Origin: Sistotremastrum niveocremeum HHB9708
Taxonomy: Eukaryota > Basidiomycota > Agaricomycetes > Sistotremastrales > Sistotremastraceae
DNA: 64,000 nucleotides
Direction of reading: 5' to 3'
NCBI GenBank assembly: GCA_001630475.1
Contig: KV419424.1
Span: 362,040-426,039 of the forward strand
This document shows, in pieces, positions 23,796 to 36,501 of the stretch. The translations under genes were made by a program, and so were the position numbers. The number at the start of each line of letters is the position of its first letter. Positions within the stretch are counted from its first letter, which is position 1. The notes under the pieces are model-generated. The model was not told where the DNA came from. It did no database searches and worked only from the letters and a program-made list of their open reading frames with translations.

Positions 23796-26121
23796 ATGTC
23801 TCTGCCCATCGCCTCCCGCCAGCTCCGGCCCTCCCAGACAACGACCTGTCTCAAATGGTCGCGCTCCAAGTCCACTCTTTCGTCTCTGATCGATGCAAAG
23901 GCAAGAGTGCAGGCCCATGCTCGAAGCATCAGCCGCTCTTCTCCTCGACCTGCTACTCAAGCTCCCAGCGTGTACGGCCTTCCATAAACCTGCATTCTTG
24001 TAACTCACCAGCTTCACTGTAGGCGTCCACAACCTGCACCTGGCTTTCAACAATCACCTACTCAGCCACCAGTCGCCGCCCCTCTCCAGCGTCTGCCATC
24101 GAAAACGCTAAAAGCGAATGCTCTCGACGAGTCTTTCATAGGTCTCTCAGGCGGCCAGATATTCCATGAAATGATGCTCAGGCATGATGTTAAACACATT
24201 TTTGGCTATCCCGGTGGTGCCATCCTCCCCGTTTTCGACGCCATATATCGGTCCAAACATTTCGATTTCATCCTCCCCCGTCACGAGCAAGGTGCCGGAC
24301 ATATGGCAGAGGGCTATGCTCGGGTGTCTGGCAAACCGGGCGTCGTTCTAGTCACCTCAGGCCCAGGCGCCACCAACGTTATAACTCCAATGCAGGATGC
24401 CCTCAGTGACGGCGTTCCTCTTGTAGTATTTTGTGGACAAGTGGCCACTTCTGCTATTGGTTCAGATGCTTTTCAAGAGGCGGATATGATCGGTATTTCA
24501 CGTAGCTGTACGAAATGGAACGTCATGGTGAAAGATATCGCCGAATTGCCTCGTCGGATAAACGAGGCTTTCAAGATTGCAACTTCCGGACGACCTGGTC
24601 CGGTACTTGTCGATCTTCCCAAGGACGTCACAGCAGGGATTCTTCGAACCCCACTGCCATATAAAGCGACCACTCCCGGGCTGACCCTAGGTCTTCCATC
24701 CAATCCATTGCAGACCACAGAAACATCCTCTGTCCGTGAGCTCATAGCTCAGGCTGCGACCTTGATCAATCAAGCTCAGCGTCCCATCGTCTATGCCGGC
24801 AACGGCGTTTTGTCGTCCCCACTAGGGCCTCAACTTCTTGAGCAGCTCTCTCGTGAAGGGAACATACCCGTCACTACCACCCTCCAGGGCTTGGGTGCGT
24901 TCGATGAATTGAGTGACCGCAGTCTGCACATGCTAGGCATGCACGGATCAGCATATGCTAATTTGGCCATGCAAGAGGCCGACGTCATCATCGCGTTGGG
25001 CGCCAGGTTCGATGATCGTGTAACAGGAAAACTTGACAGTAAGCGGCAAAGGACTCTGATACATTGCGGTAGAGGCTCACCTACACTTCAGCGTTTGCAC
25101 CCGCTGCAAGGGCTGCCGCCCTCCAGGGGCGTGGAGGAATCATCCACTTCGAGATCATGCCCAAGAATATCAATAAAGTTGTCGACGCCTCTATTCCTAT
25201 CCTCGGCGACGTGATCGCAAGTTTGACGGAGCTTGTCCCTTTGATCAGGCACTCGCCTCGCGAGAACTGGTTTAAAGACATCCGCTCATGGAAAGCCAAG
25301 TATCCGTTCACTTACCAGAAGAGTGCTTCGGGAGCACGTATGAAGCCTCAGGAAGTCATTGAGGAATTGGACAGGCAGACTCAGGGAAACAAGGAAGATG
25401 TCATCATATCTACTGGCGTAGGCCAACATCAAATGTGGGCTGCTCAACATTTCCGATGGAGATTCCCTCGAACTATGGTCACTTCAGGAGGGTTGGGTGT
25501 AAGTCGGTTGCCCCGTGGTTTAGGTGTCTCTGAAATTTCTTTGTTCAGACCATGGGTTTCGGATTGCCCTCAGCCATTGGTGCCAAAGTGGCGGCTCCCG
25601 AGAAGACCGTCGTTGATATTGACGGAGATGCATCATTCTCCATGACTGCTATGGAACTCGCCACCGCCTCACAGCATAACATCGGAGTGAAGGTGCTGGT
25701 GCTGAACAATGAATTCCAAGGAATGGTCTTGCAATGGCAAGGTATGTTTCTTCCTCTGTCACTTCTATTCCCCTCAATAATTATGTTGTCTAGACCTGTT
25801 CTACGATGCCCGCTACTCTCACACTGGGATGACCAATCCTGACTTCGTCGCGTTAGCGAAGGCCATGCGCGTGCATGCTATTCGTTGTGATTCCATCGAA
25901 GATCTTCCCGCCAAAATGAAAGAGTTTTTAGAGTATGATGGCTCGAAGCCTATCCTTCTGGAATGCACGGTAGATAAAGCCGAACATGTGTTCCCTATGG
26001 TAAACATTACATGCCCATGCTTTGACCAGCTCTGATGATTTCCTTTATCAAGGTTCCGGCAGGGAAAGCCCTTCATGAGCAACTTCTACATCCCTTGCTC
26101 AAACAAAAAACTGATCATTAG
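23796..26121 (+). CDS. ILV2: Acetolactate (acetohydroxyacid) synthase catalytic subunit, mitochondrial
   Basis: Thiamine-diphosphate enzyme making acetolactate and acetohydroxybutyrate, the first common step of Val/Leu/Ile synthesis. The N-terminus [20 protein letters not shown] is basic and Ser-rich, fitting a mitochondrial presequence. [18 protein letters not shown] and [19 protein letters not shown] (catalytic Glu) follow, then [10 protein letters not shown] and [19 protein letters not shown]. Across introns come [67 protein letters not shown] with [12 protein letters not shown] (thiamine binding), and [16 protein letters not shown]. The residue matching yeast Pro192, in GQVATSAIG, is Ala. 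The Trp of the herbicide site is conserved. Five introns are evident. Confidence 0.96.
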
Positions 26122-26527
26122 GTGCCCCAGTCCCTTTTAGTGCTAAGTCTTAACTCTTCTGGGTTCTCGCTGCGGGTTCGATTATTAGCTGCATGGGTTT
26201 GCATCGACTCACCCGATCCAAAATGTACACATACCGTCTGTCGGATTTTCTTTGTATCTGTATCGATATATAGTTGAGTAACGGACCATCGTTGCTGGTG
26301 TCAATCTACGTCGAGTAATTTCGCTATGGGAGTGACACTGGGCCTGATGCCGCTTGACTGTCAAAAAGTCGCAGTCGCGGTCACATGACTCGCTCTTCCT
26401 TGTCTCGTACTGCGACGTGCAACACCCGCTGACAGCATCCGCTCACCTCAATCAGGGATTCTTTAAACTCAGTTGCTGTTGCTCTCAAACCCTCGAACAC
26501 GAAAACCAACACCTTTGCAAGTGAATT
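26122..26527. other. Intergenic region between ILV2 and the HORMA gene
   Basis: About 400 bp between two genes on the same strand. No gene motif, RNA or repeat is recognised. Confidence 0.5.
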
Positions 26528-29500
26528 ATGCAGGCAGTCAGACGAGATCAAGTAAGAGAAATCGCTCACTGGCGGTGGCTATCTCGTCTCAGATATTAAT
26601 AACTGGAAAAGGTGTCACTAGCGACAAGCTGTAGCCTGATGAAGATGATGTTGTTAGCAGGTTTTGGATCTATTGCTAAGAATCGGCATGTCTACAGCCT
26701 ATATATGCGCTTCTCTTACTTACCTTTGCACAAAATGCAGAGAACTTTTTCCCGAAGAGAACTTTGCGGATAGTAGGCAGCCATATGAACCTTTTATGCA
26801 TACACCCCTTATCTGATTGTTATAGAGCGCCTTCAAGGAGGAGAATTCCCAGATTCAGCCAAATTTCTGCCCGGGTCACAAGGTTCTCAGAGTGGAAGGA
26901 GCGTTGCTAGTGGGATGAGAGTGACTCTAGTTAAACGTGATTACACTCCTGAAGCGAATCAACTGCTGGATTATCTGGTAACTATGCTTGTTCGTGCTTG
27001 TCCGAGTACCCGTCTATTAATACGTCTTCCGCAGGAGAAGGGCATATTTGATGCCCTAGAGAGACGCTTCTTAAGAAGCTTCATATTCGCGATCTATCTC
27101 GTGCGCGACCTTGCTACCTTTCTTACTATTTTACAAAGTCTCTTAACATCTCTCTACCATAGGACAAAGAGAATCCCAATGAGTGAGCATCATTCGTACA
27201 TCTTTTCTCTTTGTGCTAATAGGACGCCAGTATTATTGAAGCTTACACCTTCAGCTTTTCCGTGGGTCAAGATACTGTCACGGTTGCCTTCATTCATTAC
27301 TTGTGCAGTATCGCAAAGTTGCGGGGTCTGATCAAATTGTGCCAGTGTTATCCTTAGGACAGCAACTGGACAACTTAAGTCTGGGACAAGCTGTCTGCAT
27401 CGATCCAACCCCAGGTCAATCGGCCGGCAACCCTCCCACTCTGGGTCAGGCCAAACAATCTATTAAGGTGAGAGCGTCCAGCTATGGCCCAGATAGTAAT
27501 TCAGCGTTTGATCAGGCTCTTTTGACGTGTTTAACAAACAACGTGAAAAACTTCGACGCTCTTCCAAGTGTGTGCTTTCTTCAATCAATAGTTCTGCCTG
27601 TTCATACCACACTAGCTCGCCGTTACGCCACCTTCAAGATGTATTATACCGACAATACGCCTGACGATTATGAACCTCCTTTTTTCCACAAAGGAGATGC
27701 CGAAGCAGACAAATTTACATTCAACACACACACTTCTTTGGAACAGCCGGAGACTCTGGATGTGGGGTCTGCTGATACGGGGCACCATACGTATGCTGCA
27801 TGATAATCCCAGATTACCTGACTGAGGCTTGGATAGTGTCCAGGTTCACATGGCTTCAATCACGTCTTTTCTGCCCAGCCGTGACGCCAATGACGCTGCG
27901 CTTCTGGGATTCGTAGGACATGATAATGCCCAGCATCCTTCAGCTTTGACGCCTATGCAAATTGACGAAATAAGAGCGCAACAGGCCGCCGCCCAAATCG
28001 ACGATGCTCAGAAGAGAGTTGTACCATGGGACGCTGAAGACACAACGTCCCTTTCCATTCAACGTTCAGTTTCCGACCAAGACGCAGATGGTGAACCTGA
28101 TCCCGAATTTGCTTCGGCTAACGATAGCGTCGGTGATCACAGCCTGCGCATGGATCTAGATGAAACGCCGAACGAGGCGGTTCCCGTTATCGCTGGAGCT
28201 CTCGAGCACGTCCCTGCGCACGTGGCAAAATTGGTACGTTCTGCCCTATCGGGTTCATGCCAGATGATTCAACGCTCTCTCTTGTGCTTTTTACAGAGCG
28301 ATGGGCATGGCATATCCGAAACACAAAGCACGCAAATCCTGCTAGAAAACAGTCACCGCTTGCCTGATAGTATGAGATCTACGGAACCAAGTCATGGTCT
28401 CGATACTATGGAATTGCGGGACATGATAACCTCCAAAGCCGCGGCAAGAAAGGTAATCCACCCTCAAGAAGGAAAAGACGAGATTGCTGGCAAGATGTCC
28501 CACCTGATGTCGATTGATGATGTGACCGTTCATCCAGCCTGTTGTCTAGACGGCAGCACTCACGTGTCATCACGCAGGAGAACGAACATGCCATAGATTG
28601 CAGCTGCGAGGTTCAAGTGAGTTGTGATGATGGTGTCTGACCCATCTTACGTTTGCATTCAGGACGAGGATGATGGCCTTTGTCAATGTGAGGGTCCATG
28701 TCATCGTTGGTTTCACATATGGTAGGTCCACCCGTTAGTCCAGGCTGTCCTCTTCTAAGCGTGTTGTAGGTGTATGGGGTAAGCCTTATAGCCCCGGATC
28801 CCACAAATTCTTGGTTAAATCTCCGAAAGCTATCATGATATCACCGACCCCCGCATGCCGGATCACTTTATCTGCCTCAAATGTCGAGTGGAGAGCGACG
28901 AGAAGTTCCCTCTGATCAAGGGGACCTCGCGGTATGGAAATATCCTCGAAAATTTCAAGGAATTGGCACTACTCCGGTTTGTTGTCCTTCATCCCTGATC
29001 TTCTCTCCGGTTGACATGTTATATCAGCCGAAGCATCAAATATGTTGAGCGAGAGTGTCCGGACTCACTGACTCAATTCAAGAGATTGATTGGTACGGTC
29101 TCTCACCTTCTCTTAGAAGGCCCGGGCTCATCGTGGTAGGATGCGAGTTGAGCGTGGCAGCGCAATTTTGGAAGCGCCTTGAAACCGAGGGTGAGACTGC
29201 CACCCCCGTGCATAAACTAATCATCATCCGTTGAAAGGGTTCATCACCTGCACTACACGCTCTAGCGCCGCCGTGGAAGATCTCGATCGCCCTAATACTG
29301 ATGCGAGCAGGAAAAAAATCAAACTTAGAAGCAAGAAAATCTCATCTCGGCCGCGATACCGGAAAGTCCCATCGGCCTTCCAAGACGCCAAGTATCAAAA
29401 TTACTTCAGCCCTACCAGTGCAGCAGAGAACACTATCATAGGGTTGGTTTGGATGGTGAGTCAACGCCATCCTCTGCATGATGATCCATATATCAGGATA

Positions 29501-29770
29501 CTATACCAGCCCCGCGCGCTTCATACTGTCAACAGTCGCAAGCCCAGTATACAAGATGATAAATGCACTCAGCAAACTCCATCAGCTCGTATAGATACAT
29601 CGCTGCCATCCCGCTCTAATCTTCAAGAGTCTCAGACCCAACTAGAAAGCCAACCGGTTATAACGCAAGAAACTGAAAGGTCTTCCCTCAAACGGAAAGA
29701 TAGTCATTTGGGTGGCACTCGGAAAAAAATCAAAGTCTCTCTCGCTGATGCTGTCGATCTGGAAGCTTAG
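26528..29770 (+). CDS. HOP1: Meiotic chromosome-axis protein Hop1 (HORMA + PHD-type zinc finger)
   Basis: HORMA-domain axis protein that promotes meiotic double-strand breaks and interhomologue bias. The probable first exon encodes MQAVRRDQ. The HORMA domain is broken by many introns: LMKMMLLA, YLCTKCRELFPEENFADSRQ, MRVTLVKRDYTPEANQLLDYL, EKGIFDALERRFLRSFIFAI, then IIEAYTFSF, IVPVLSLGQQLDNLSLGQ, RRYATFKMYYTDNTPDDYEP and the FHKGDAEADKFTF stretch. A linker leads to a Cys-rich finger (about 28600-28900) with CSCE, GLCQCEGPCHRWFHIWCMG and FICLKCR, resembling a PHD finger. Downstream come FKRLIG and a winged-helix-like GFITCTTRSS and NYFSPTSAAEN, then a basic tail. This layout matches the chromatin-binding region known in fungal Hop1. 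Exon limits near the start are tentative. Confidence 0.85.
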
Positions 29771-30072
29771 CTTTTCTTCTCAGCACCTTTCGCACTTTCA
29801 TCAATTTTCGACGATCTGCCTCTTACGCAAAGTGCTAGGATGCTCTGTCGGTTACGTCTGGGTCACAGGGGAGAATGCGACGATATATATTTAACGCACC
29901 AGTTTTCAAATAGAGTGTAGTATGCCGAAGTATCTGTTGTCGTCGATGCCTTTACTGTAAGAGCCACATGAGATGCACGTTAATGACATCGTATTCTATC
30001 GTATCTGAGATCGACCCGGCGCTTCCTTTCCTTTCTTGGTTCACCGAAACCCTCGCGTCGTCGGGAGCAGAC
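29771..30072. other. Intergenic region between HOP1 and PLAA/DOA1
   Basis: About 300 bp between two genes on the same strand. No recognisable gene or repeat. Confidence 0.5.
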
Positions 30073-33000
30073 ATGCCATACAAACTTTCGTCCAGTCTTG
30101 TGGGACACGCATCTGATGTTCGTCCAGGACAGTATTGGGCTTGCGAACGTCAACTAAGCATTTTTCAGGTTCGGGCAGTTGTCTCGCCCACCGACAGCCT
30201 TATTCTTTCGGCTTCGCGAGACACGACAGCCATTGCATGGTCCAAGGATTCAGCCACAAATGCCTTTACACGCTCAGATGCTTACAACGCTGGTTCCCGT
30301 TATATCAATGCCATTACTTACATTCCACCGGGATCCGGGCGCCCTACAGGTATGCTGAACAACTAGATCAGCATTGGACTCGGTTTACGAGCCTTCTCAG
30401 GCTACGTAGTGACGGGTGGCCAAGACACCGTGGTCAACGTCTTCGCTCTCGGAAGCCCCTCAGAGCCTGAATATTCCCTGCTGGGTCACCGAGATAACGT
30501 CTGCGCACTAGATGCAACAGAAGACGGAACGATCGTGTCAGGGTCATGGGACAGGTCAGTGGGTTCATATTGTGTCGTGATTGAACGATTCTATCGAATA
30601 ACGTCTCTCAGGTCTGCAAGAGTATGGAGGAACTTTACTTTCGATTATGAACTCCTCGGGCATGACCAAGCAGTTTGGGCAGTTCTCGCTGTCGGGAAAG
30701 ACTCCTTTTTGACCGGTGAATCGTGATCCCTCAATCACTAGTGATGCACTACTGAACCCGACAAACACAGGCTCTGCGGACAAGACTATCAAATTATGGG
30801 AGAGTCGAAAAGAAGTCAAGACATATCGCGGTCATACGGACGCCGTCCGAGGTTTGGCGCTGGTACCGAATATTGGTTTCGCCTCCTGCTCTAATGACAG
30901 GTTCGAAAGCACTGATCATTTCCGCGACGATGCTCATGAAACTGCAGCGAGATCCACGTATGGACGACAGGCGGCGATATTGTGTACACCTTGTCCGGCC
31001 ACACGTCATTTGTCTATTCCATATCTGTCCTTCCTTCTGGAGACATTATCTCAGGGGGGGAAGATCGTAGTCTGCGGGTATGGCAAGATGGATCATGCAC
31101 CCAAACGATAGTCCATCCAGCTATCTCGGTGTGGAGCGTATCGAGCACCCCTAATGGTGACCTCGTCACAGGCTGCAGTGACGGCATAGTCAGGGTTTTC
31201 AGTAATAACGAACAGCGCTGGGCGCCCGCGGAAGAGATCCAGGAATATGAACAACAGGTGGCCAAGCAAGCACTCCCGTCGTAAGAGTTTGTCTGCATAC
31301 TTTGGCAAGCATCTCATGGCGTCTGCTACTAGACATCAAGTAGGAGATTTAAAAAAGTCGGATTTACCAGGCCCTGAAGCTTTGGCAAAGCCAGGTAGGC
31401 TACAAACCCTTCCCCATTCCTTTTCATCTAAACACTCTGTTTCTGTTCATTAGGCAAGAAATCTGGGCAAGTGATCACGATTCGCAACGGTAGCACAGTA
31501 GAGGCCCATCAGGTTAGCGCCTTGCTACGTTTCCTCCACGCACTGTTGATGGTAAGGATCAAAGTGGGACAGCACGGAAAATCAGTGGCAGAAGATAGGC
31601 GACGTTGTCGACGCCATCGGATCTTCTCGTAAACAACTTCATGAGGGCAAAGAGTATGATTACGTGTTCGATGTGGACATACAAGAAGGCGTCCCCCCTC
31701 TGAAGCTTCCCTATAATGCGACAGGTAGATTCAGGCTAAACGATTGGCAAGTCATACTTACTTGCCATAGAAAACCCATACGAGGCTGCTCAAAGGTTTT
31801 TGCAGAGCAATGACCTTCCACTGAGCTACATAGATCAGGTGGTCCAGTTTATCGAGACCAATACCTCTGGTGTCACCCTAGGAGATTCATCCAGTCAGTA
31901 CGTCGATCCCTATACGGGAGCATCGAGATATGTCAGCAGCGGCTCGTCCACGAACACCGGCAGTCAAGGTGCTGTTGATCCCTACACGGGTGCATCTAGG
32001 TATCAAGCCCCTGCTCCGAGTGCATCTGTCAGGGCGAGTCCAGCGGCGCCGCTTTCCACAAGCGCCGCTCCAGCAACGAAGATTATACCAGTGGTGAGGC
32101 GCTGCCCTTTATCAGGAGCGATTCATCTAATAGTCTACCGTGCCAGACTCAACGTCTCACCTTTAGACAAGCTAATATTACCGCCTTACGCGGAAAGCTT
32201 TTACAATTCAACAATGAGTTCCTCAACACGAATGTAAGATACTCGCTAACTCCTCGGATCTGACCCCCCATCAATGTCTAATACGTACTCTAGTCTAGTG
32301 CGGCGTTGGAGACCTCGGAACTGGAAAGTTTAGAAACCTGTTTGAGCTCTCTGAATACTGCAATTGGCGATTCAAGATTACCCCCCGCGGCCATAACCCC
32401 TGCGCTCGCCCAGACTATCGTAGGCATCCTTGGACGATGGCCTGCTCCGCAAAGATTTCCTCGTGAGTCTCGAAGGAAGAGGTGTTTGGGATTCTGACGT
32501 CTTGTGGCGTAGTTTTGGATTTGAGTCGCCTAATCATCCTCTTCGCACCCAAGTCATTTCGGGCTCCTGGATCGTCAACTATCGACGCACTTCTTCGAGC
32601 CTCGGAATGGGACCAACCTTGGGAACTTCCCTTGGCCAAATATCGAGAGACCAATCTATTATTGACATTGCGATCGTTGGTGAATTCAATCCATGGAGCC
32701 TCTTCCTTGGACGATTTGCCTTGGGCTCCCAAAGTTTGTGCCGCGCTTATGCTTGCTCGGAAATCCCTCACATTGCTTACAGATACTACAAGACTTACGG
32801 GCACGGCCCTATGATTCGATCCCGAAAGCACTGCGGACGCCAATAGCGACCCTGTTATTGAAGTGAGACGATAGTACTGCTTAGCATGCTGAGCCGCTGA
32901 CGACCGGCCTAGTTTATCTTGTGTAATGATCGAAAGGTTGTCTGAAGAAGGGTTACGAGAAGACATCTTGGCGATCCTCAGCACAGTAGGAGACTTCACA

Positions 33001-33294
33001 TGAAACTTATTAGATAACGCTCAAGACTGGTCAGATCATATCGAACGAGGCTGTGGACGCTGAAGCGGGGTATCGCGCTGCTGCTGCTTTCGGCAACATC
33101 GTGAGTAAACATGTCATCTCCAATCGTCCAATATTAACCCTGTGCAGATATATCTGTTAAATTTGTTGCAAAGGAGTCTGAATGCGGCGGAAAGGAGGAG
33201 TGCCGAGTCTGACATTTCGAAGCTGATCAAAAGATTCTCTGAGGAACGGATACGGAAGTTGGGTGACGAGATTCTAGGGTTACTGAGGAGTTGA
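30073..33294 (+). CDS. DOA1: PLAA/Doa1 (Ufd3) ubiquitin-binding Cdc48 cofactor
   Basis: Cdc48/p97 cofactor for ubiquitin turnover and sorting. A seven-blade WD40 propeller opens with MPYKLSSSLVGHASDVRAVV and continues with SASRDTTAIAW, GGQDTVVNVF, LLGHRDNVCALDA, SGSWDRSARVWRN, GSADKTIKLWESRKEVKTY, TDAVRGLALVPN, LSGHTSFVYSISVLPSGDI and GGEDRSLRVWQDG. The PFU domain starts near 31450 with GQVITIRNGSTVEAHQ, then WQKIGDVVDAIGSSRK and EYDYVFDVDIQEGVPPLKLPY. Two near-identical YVDPYTGASRY/AVDPYTGASRY peptides mark the linker. The Armadillo-like PUL domain ends LKRGIALLLLSATS..LLNLLQ and KLGDEILGLLRS. The stop lies 56 bp before the next gene. Confidence 0.93.
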
Positions 33295-33350
33295 GCGGAG
33301 ATAAAAATAGAGGCATAGCATTTCACTCTACACGATCACAACTTCAAAGC

Positions 33351-34127
33351 ATGAGCAGACGTGTCATTTATGTTGTCCGACACGGTGAAACAGAGGAGAA
33401 CAGGTTCGGATCTCTCCAGATGTTAGCAAGGTTGTCTCGTCATATCGCAGAGAACATATCATTCAAGGGCAGCTGGACACCAAGTTGAACGGACTGGGCA
33501 TAGAGCAAGCAAAGAAGACGGCAAATGCTTTGAAAGCTGTGGAATTCGATGTTGTATATGCCAGTTCACTCGAACGAGCGGTTCACGTAAGGATCATGTT
33601 GACTAGAAAAGATGGCGTGGCCTAAAGTGCGAAAATAGACGGCAGAGGAGATCGTAGCCGGACGACGGGGGCTGGAGGTGATACGACAGGACGCACTTCG
33701 CGAGAGAGTGAGTTCTGATCTTCAGAGAGAGCACAGAATGGGAGGCTGATATATATGAAAGCACATGGGGGAGAAACAGGGTAAAAGATACGACCCGTCG
33801 GTCTCGTTGGACAAAACGGCAGAGGCAGTAGATGCGTTCCAGACGCGAATTCTTAATTGGTGGGACGAGATGACTGCAAGCTCGACGGCAGAGACGGTGC
33901 TGGTAGTTGGGCATGGTGCATGGATTGGGAGACTGCTGGGGCTGTTGGTGCACAAACGCGGGTACGGGGTCACGGATGGGCTCCAAGACGGCGAGCTATG
34001 GTTTGTGAAGAACTGCAGCATCCAGCTCATCGAGGTCGACGATGAGCAGAGGGGGTGGGTGCGACGCTGGGGAGATGTGGACCACCTGGAGTCAAGTCTG
34101 GCGGAGAACGTGGATAGCTTGGCGTAG
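33351..34127 (+). CDS. Histidine phosphatase (phosphoglycerate-mutase-like)
   Basis: Histidine acid phosphatase clan enzyme; substrate unknown. It opens MSRRVIYVVRHGETEENR with the RHG catalytic motif. After short introns come GQLDTKLNGLGIEQAKKTANAL, FDVVYASSLERAVHTAEEIV, the acid-base region ALRERHMGEKQGKRYD and VLVVGHGAWIGRLLGLLV with the second catalytic His. It resembles TIGAR/SHB17-like bisphosphatases more than glycolytic mutase. It is sandwiched between PLAA (56 bp) and the VCX1 start (38 bp) on the same strand. Confidence 0.9.
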
Positions 34128-34165
34128 CAGTAGTTGAGGGGGCGGTGCACGCCTTGACGAGAACC

Positions 34166-36291
34166 ATGACACAGCCCAGCAACGAGCAAACGCCTCTGCT
34201 CAATGGAGACAGCGACCGCGACGACGTGCCCGGCTATCAGACGAAAGTCCGGAACGCTCTGATTCGTGTGCTAAAACAAGAACCTGGTGTGCTCGCCTCG
34301 TACCGCTTTTTCATCCTCAGCAGCTGGTTCAATGTCTTCCTCGTCTTCGTGCCCCTCGGTGCCGTCGCCCACTTCCTCAACTGGGACGCTGGTCTTCGCT
34401 TTCTGCTCAATTTTCTTGCCATCTTGCCTCTTGCTGCTGTATGCCTCCCCTTTCCTGTTCGTATGGCACCCACTAAGTTCAAAATAGCTCCTTGGTGTTT
34501 CAACCGATGAATTATCCGTTCATCTTGGCCAATCTCTAGCTGGTAATGTGCTGCATCGACCTATCGTTCGTCCAACTTACCCTTCGGACAACCAGGTCTT
34601 CTGAACGCAGTGAGTGTCCATGACGCATCCGCACCTGCGGTTCTCATCCCGAATAGACTTTCGGAAACGCTGTGGAAATCATTGTCGGTATCGCCGCGTT
34701 GCTTCGAGGTGACCTCATCATCTTTTTCGATCCATCTGCATCCTGCTCATACACTCTGTGTTGCAGATGAGCTCCGAATCGTTCAAACATCTGTATGTTG
34801 TATCGATCTTGAATGTTTCACAAAGTCAATGCTTCACAGCTACTTGGCTCCATCCTCTCCAATATCCTCCTCGTTCTGGGATGCTCTTTCCTAGCAGGTG
34901 TGTCAAGGTTCAAAATATAAATGGCGTCGTCTTATGTGTCTCATCAGGTGGTATTCGTCACTGGACAACTGGCTTATTCTTTGATGCGACCGGCGCACAG
35001 ACGTGAGTTCTTTGTACATCTCATGCACTATCTAACATTCATGCGCATCGATCAGATCGGGCTCTGCAAGTGATCTCCTTCAATCTAATTGGCTAAAACT
35101 AATCTATTCTCACAGCTTCTGATGTTGGCCGTCATCACGCTTGTCATTCCTGCCGCATATGAGGCTGTTGGCGGTGACGAAACCCCGCCGCATGATGGTA
35201 ACTACACCTCCATTTTTCTAATCATTCCGGTTTGATCAATTCTGTCAGGCCTCTTAATAATTTCTCGCGGAACGTCTTTGCTTTTGTTGGTTGTGTATAT
35301 CGTGTTCTTGATTTTCCAGGTGAGCATCGTACATTGCGTCATATGGTGACCCCCGGGAGCTTCTATGCAGATTGTCACCAACCCGAAACTCTTCGAAGCC
35401 AAATACGTTGACCCCGAAGACCCAGAACGAGTGATCCCAGAACCTCCTAAAGAAGAAGCGAAAATGAATTTGCTCTCCGCGTCATCTTCGTACGTGTTCC
35501 TCTGAATTAATCTTCACTGTCTTTAATATCTTGGTAGCCTACTATTGGTGACCGTGATCACAGCGCTTAGTGCTGACTGGCGTACGTGGAACCCTCGGGC
35601 AGTTGGTGTCGAATCTGACTGCAGATCCCTCTTGACAGTTGTGGCGTCGATTGAAGAAGTCGCTGAACAATATCACATCCCGATGGCTTTTATCGGCACC
35701 ATTCTGCTTCCGATAGTTGCCAACGCCGCAGAGCATGTGACGAGCGTCTGGATGGCCATGAAACAGAAAACGTCCCTGACGATCTCCATTTGTGTTGGCA
35801 GTTCTATCGTGAGTTATTTGCAGCCTCCTGTAGTTTTCTTAGCCTGAGTCTCTGTCAAGCAAATTGCTACGTTCGTTATCCCCTTGCTTGTGGTGATTGG
35901 GTGGATGTAGGTGGCTCCAATTCCTGGCCGTTTCGAAAGCTGACCACGGTACCAAAGCACCGGCCATAACCTAACCCTCTATTTCGCTCACTTTGAGACA
36001 ATCATTCTTTTTGTTTCTGTGTTACTCGTCACTCTTTTATTGGCGTAAGTACCCTTTATGTTACCCATAAGAACTTGAAACGGAGAATTAAAATCACAAA
36101 TCAGGGACGGAAAATCGAATTATATGGAAGGCACGATGTGAGCCTGGCGCGAGTCTCCTTTATTTTCAGGTTATTAACTTGACCCATCAGGCTCCTGACC
36201 GTTTACATTGTCATTGCTTTGGCTTGTGAGTTGGATGTGCTTTGTGTCCGCTTGCACCCTAACGGTTTCTACCCTAGTCTGGGTTTCCTGA
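34166..36291 (+). CDS. VCX1: Vacuolar Ca2+/H+ exchanger Vcx1/CAX
   Basis: Cation/proton antiporter loading Ca2+ into the vacuole. The cytosolic start MTQPSNEQTPLLNGDSD is followed by NVFLVFVPLGAVAHFLNWDA and many membrane segments split by short introns. The first alpha-repeat shows STDELSVHLGQSLAGLLNATFGN with NAVEIIVGI, and QTSLLGSILSNILLVLGCSF. The second shows LLLVTVITALSADWLVASIEE, HIPMAFIGTILLPIVANAAEH and MAMKQKTSLTISICVGSSIQ. The gene ends LLTVYIVIALA, spliced to FWVS. About ten introns are required. It is typical of type I fungal CAX proteins. Its start is only 38 bp after the preceding stop. Confidence 0.93.
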
Positions 36292-36501
36292 AACCTTACT
36301 CCTCGATCTGGCTTAATCCAAGCGGTATGCCACTGGTATGCCTTTTGCTACAGGTTCTGACCTAATATATTGGAGTAAGAGACACGAAGTGCTCAATATA
36401 ATATTAATGGTACACGAGCTTCACTAATCTCTAGCAAAAGTGCAAAAATAAAATCACATTGATACCCATAGCTGTAATATATCGAGACCTCTTGGCTAAG
36501 A

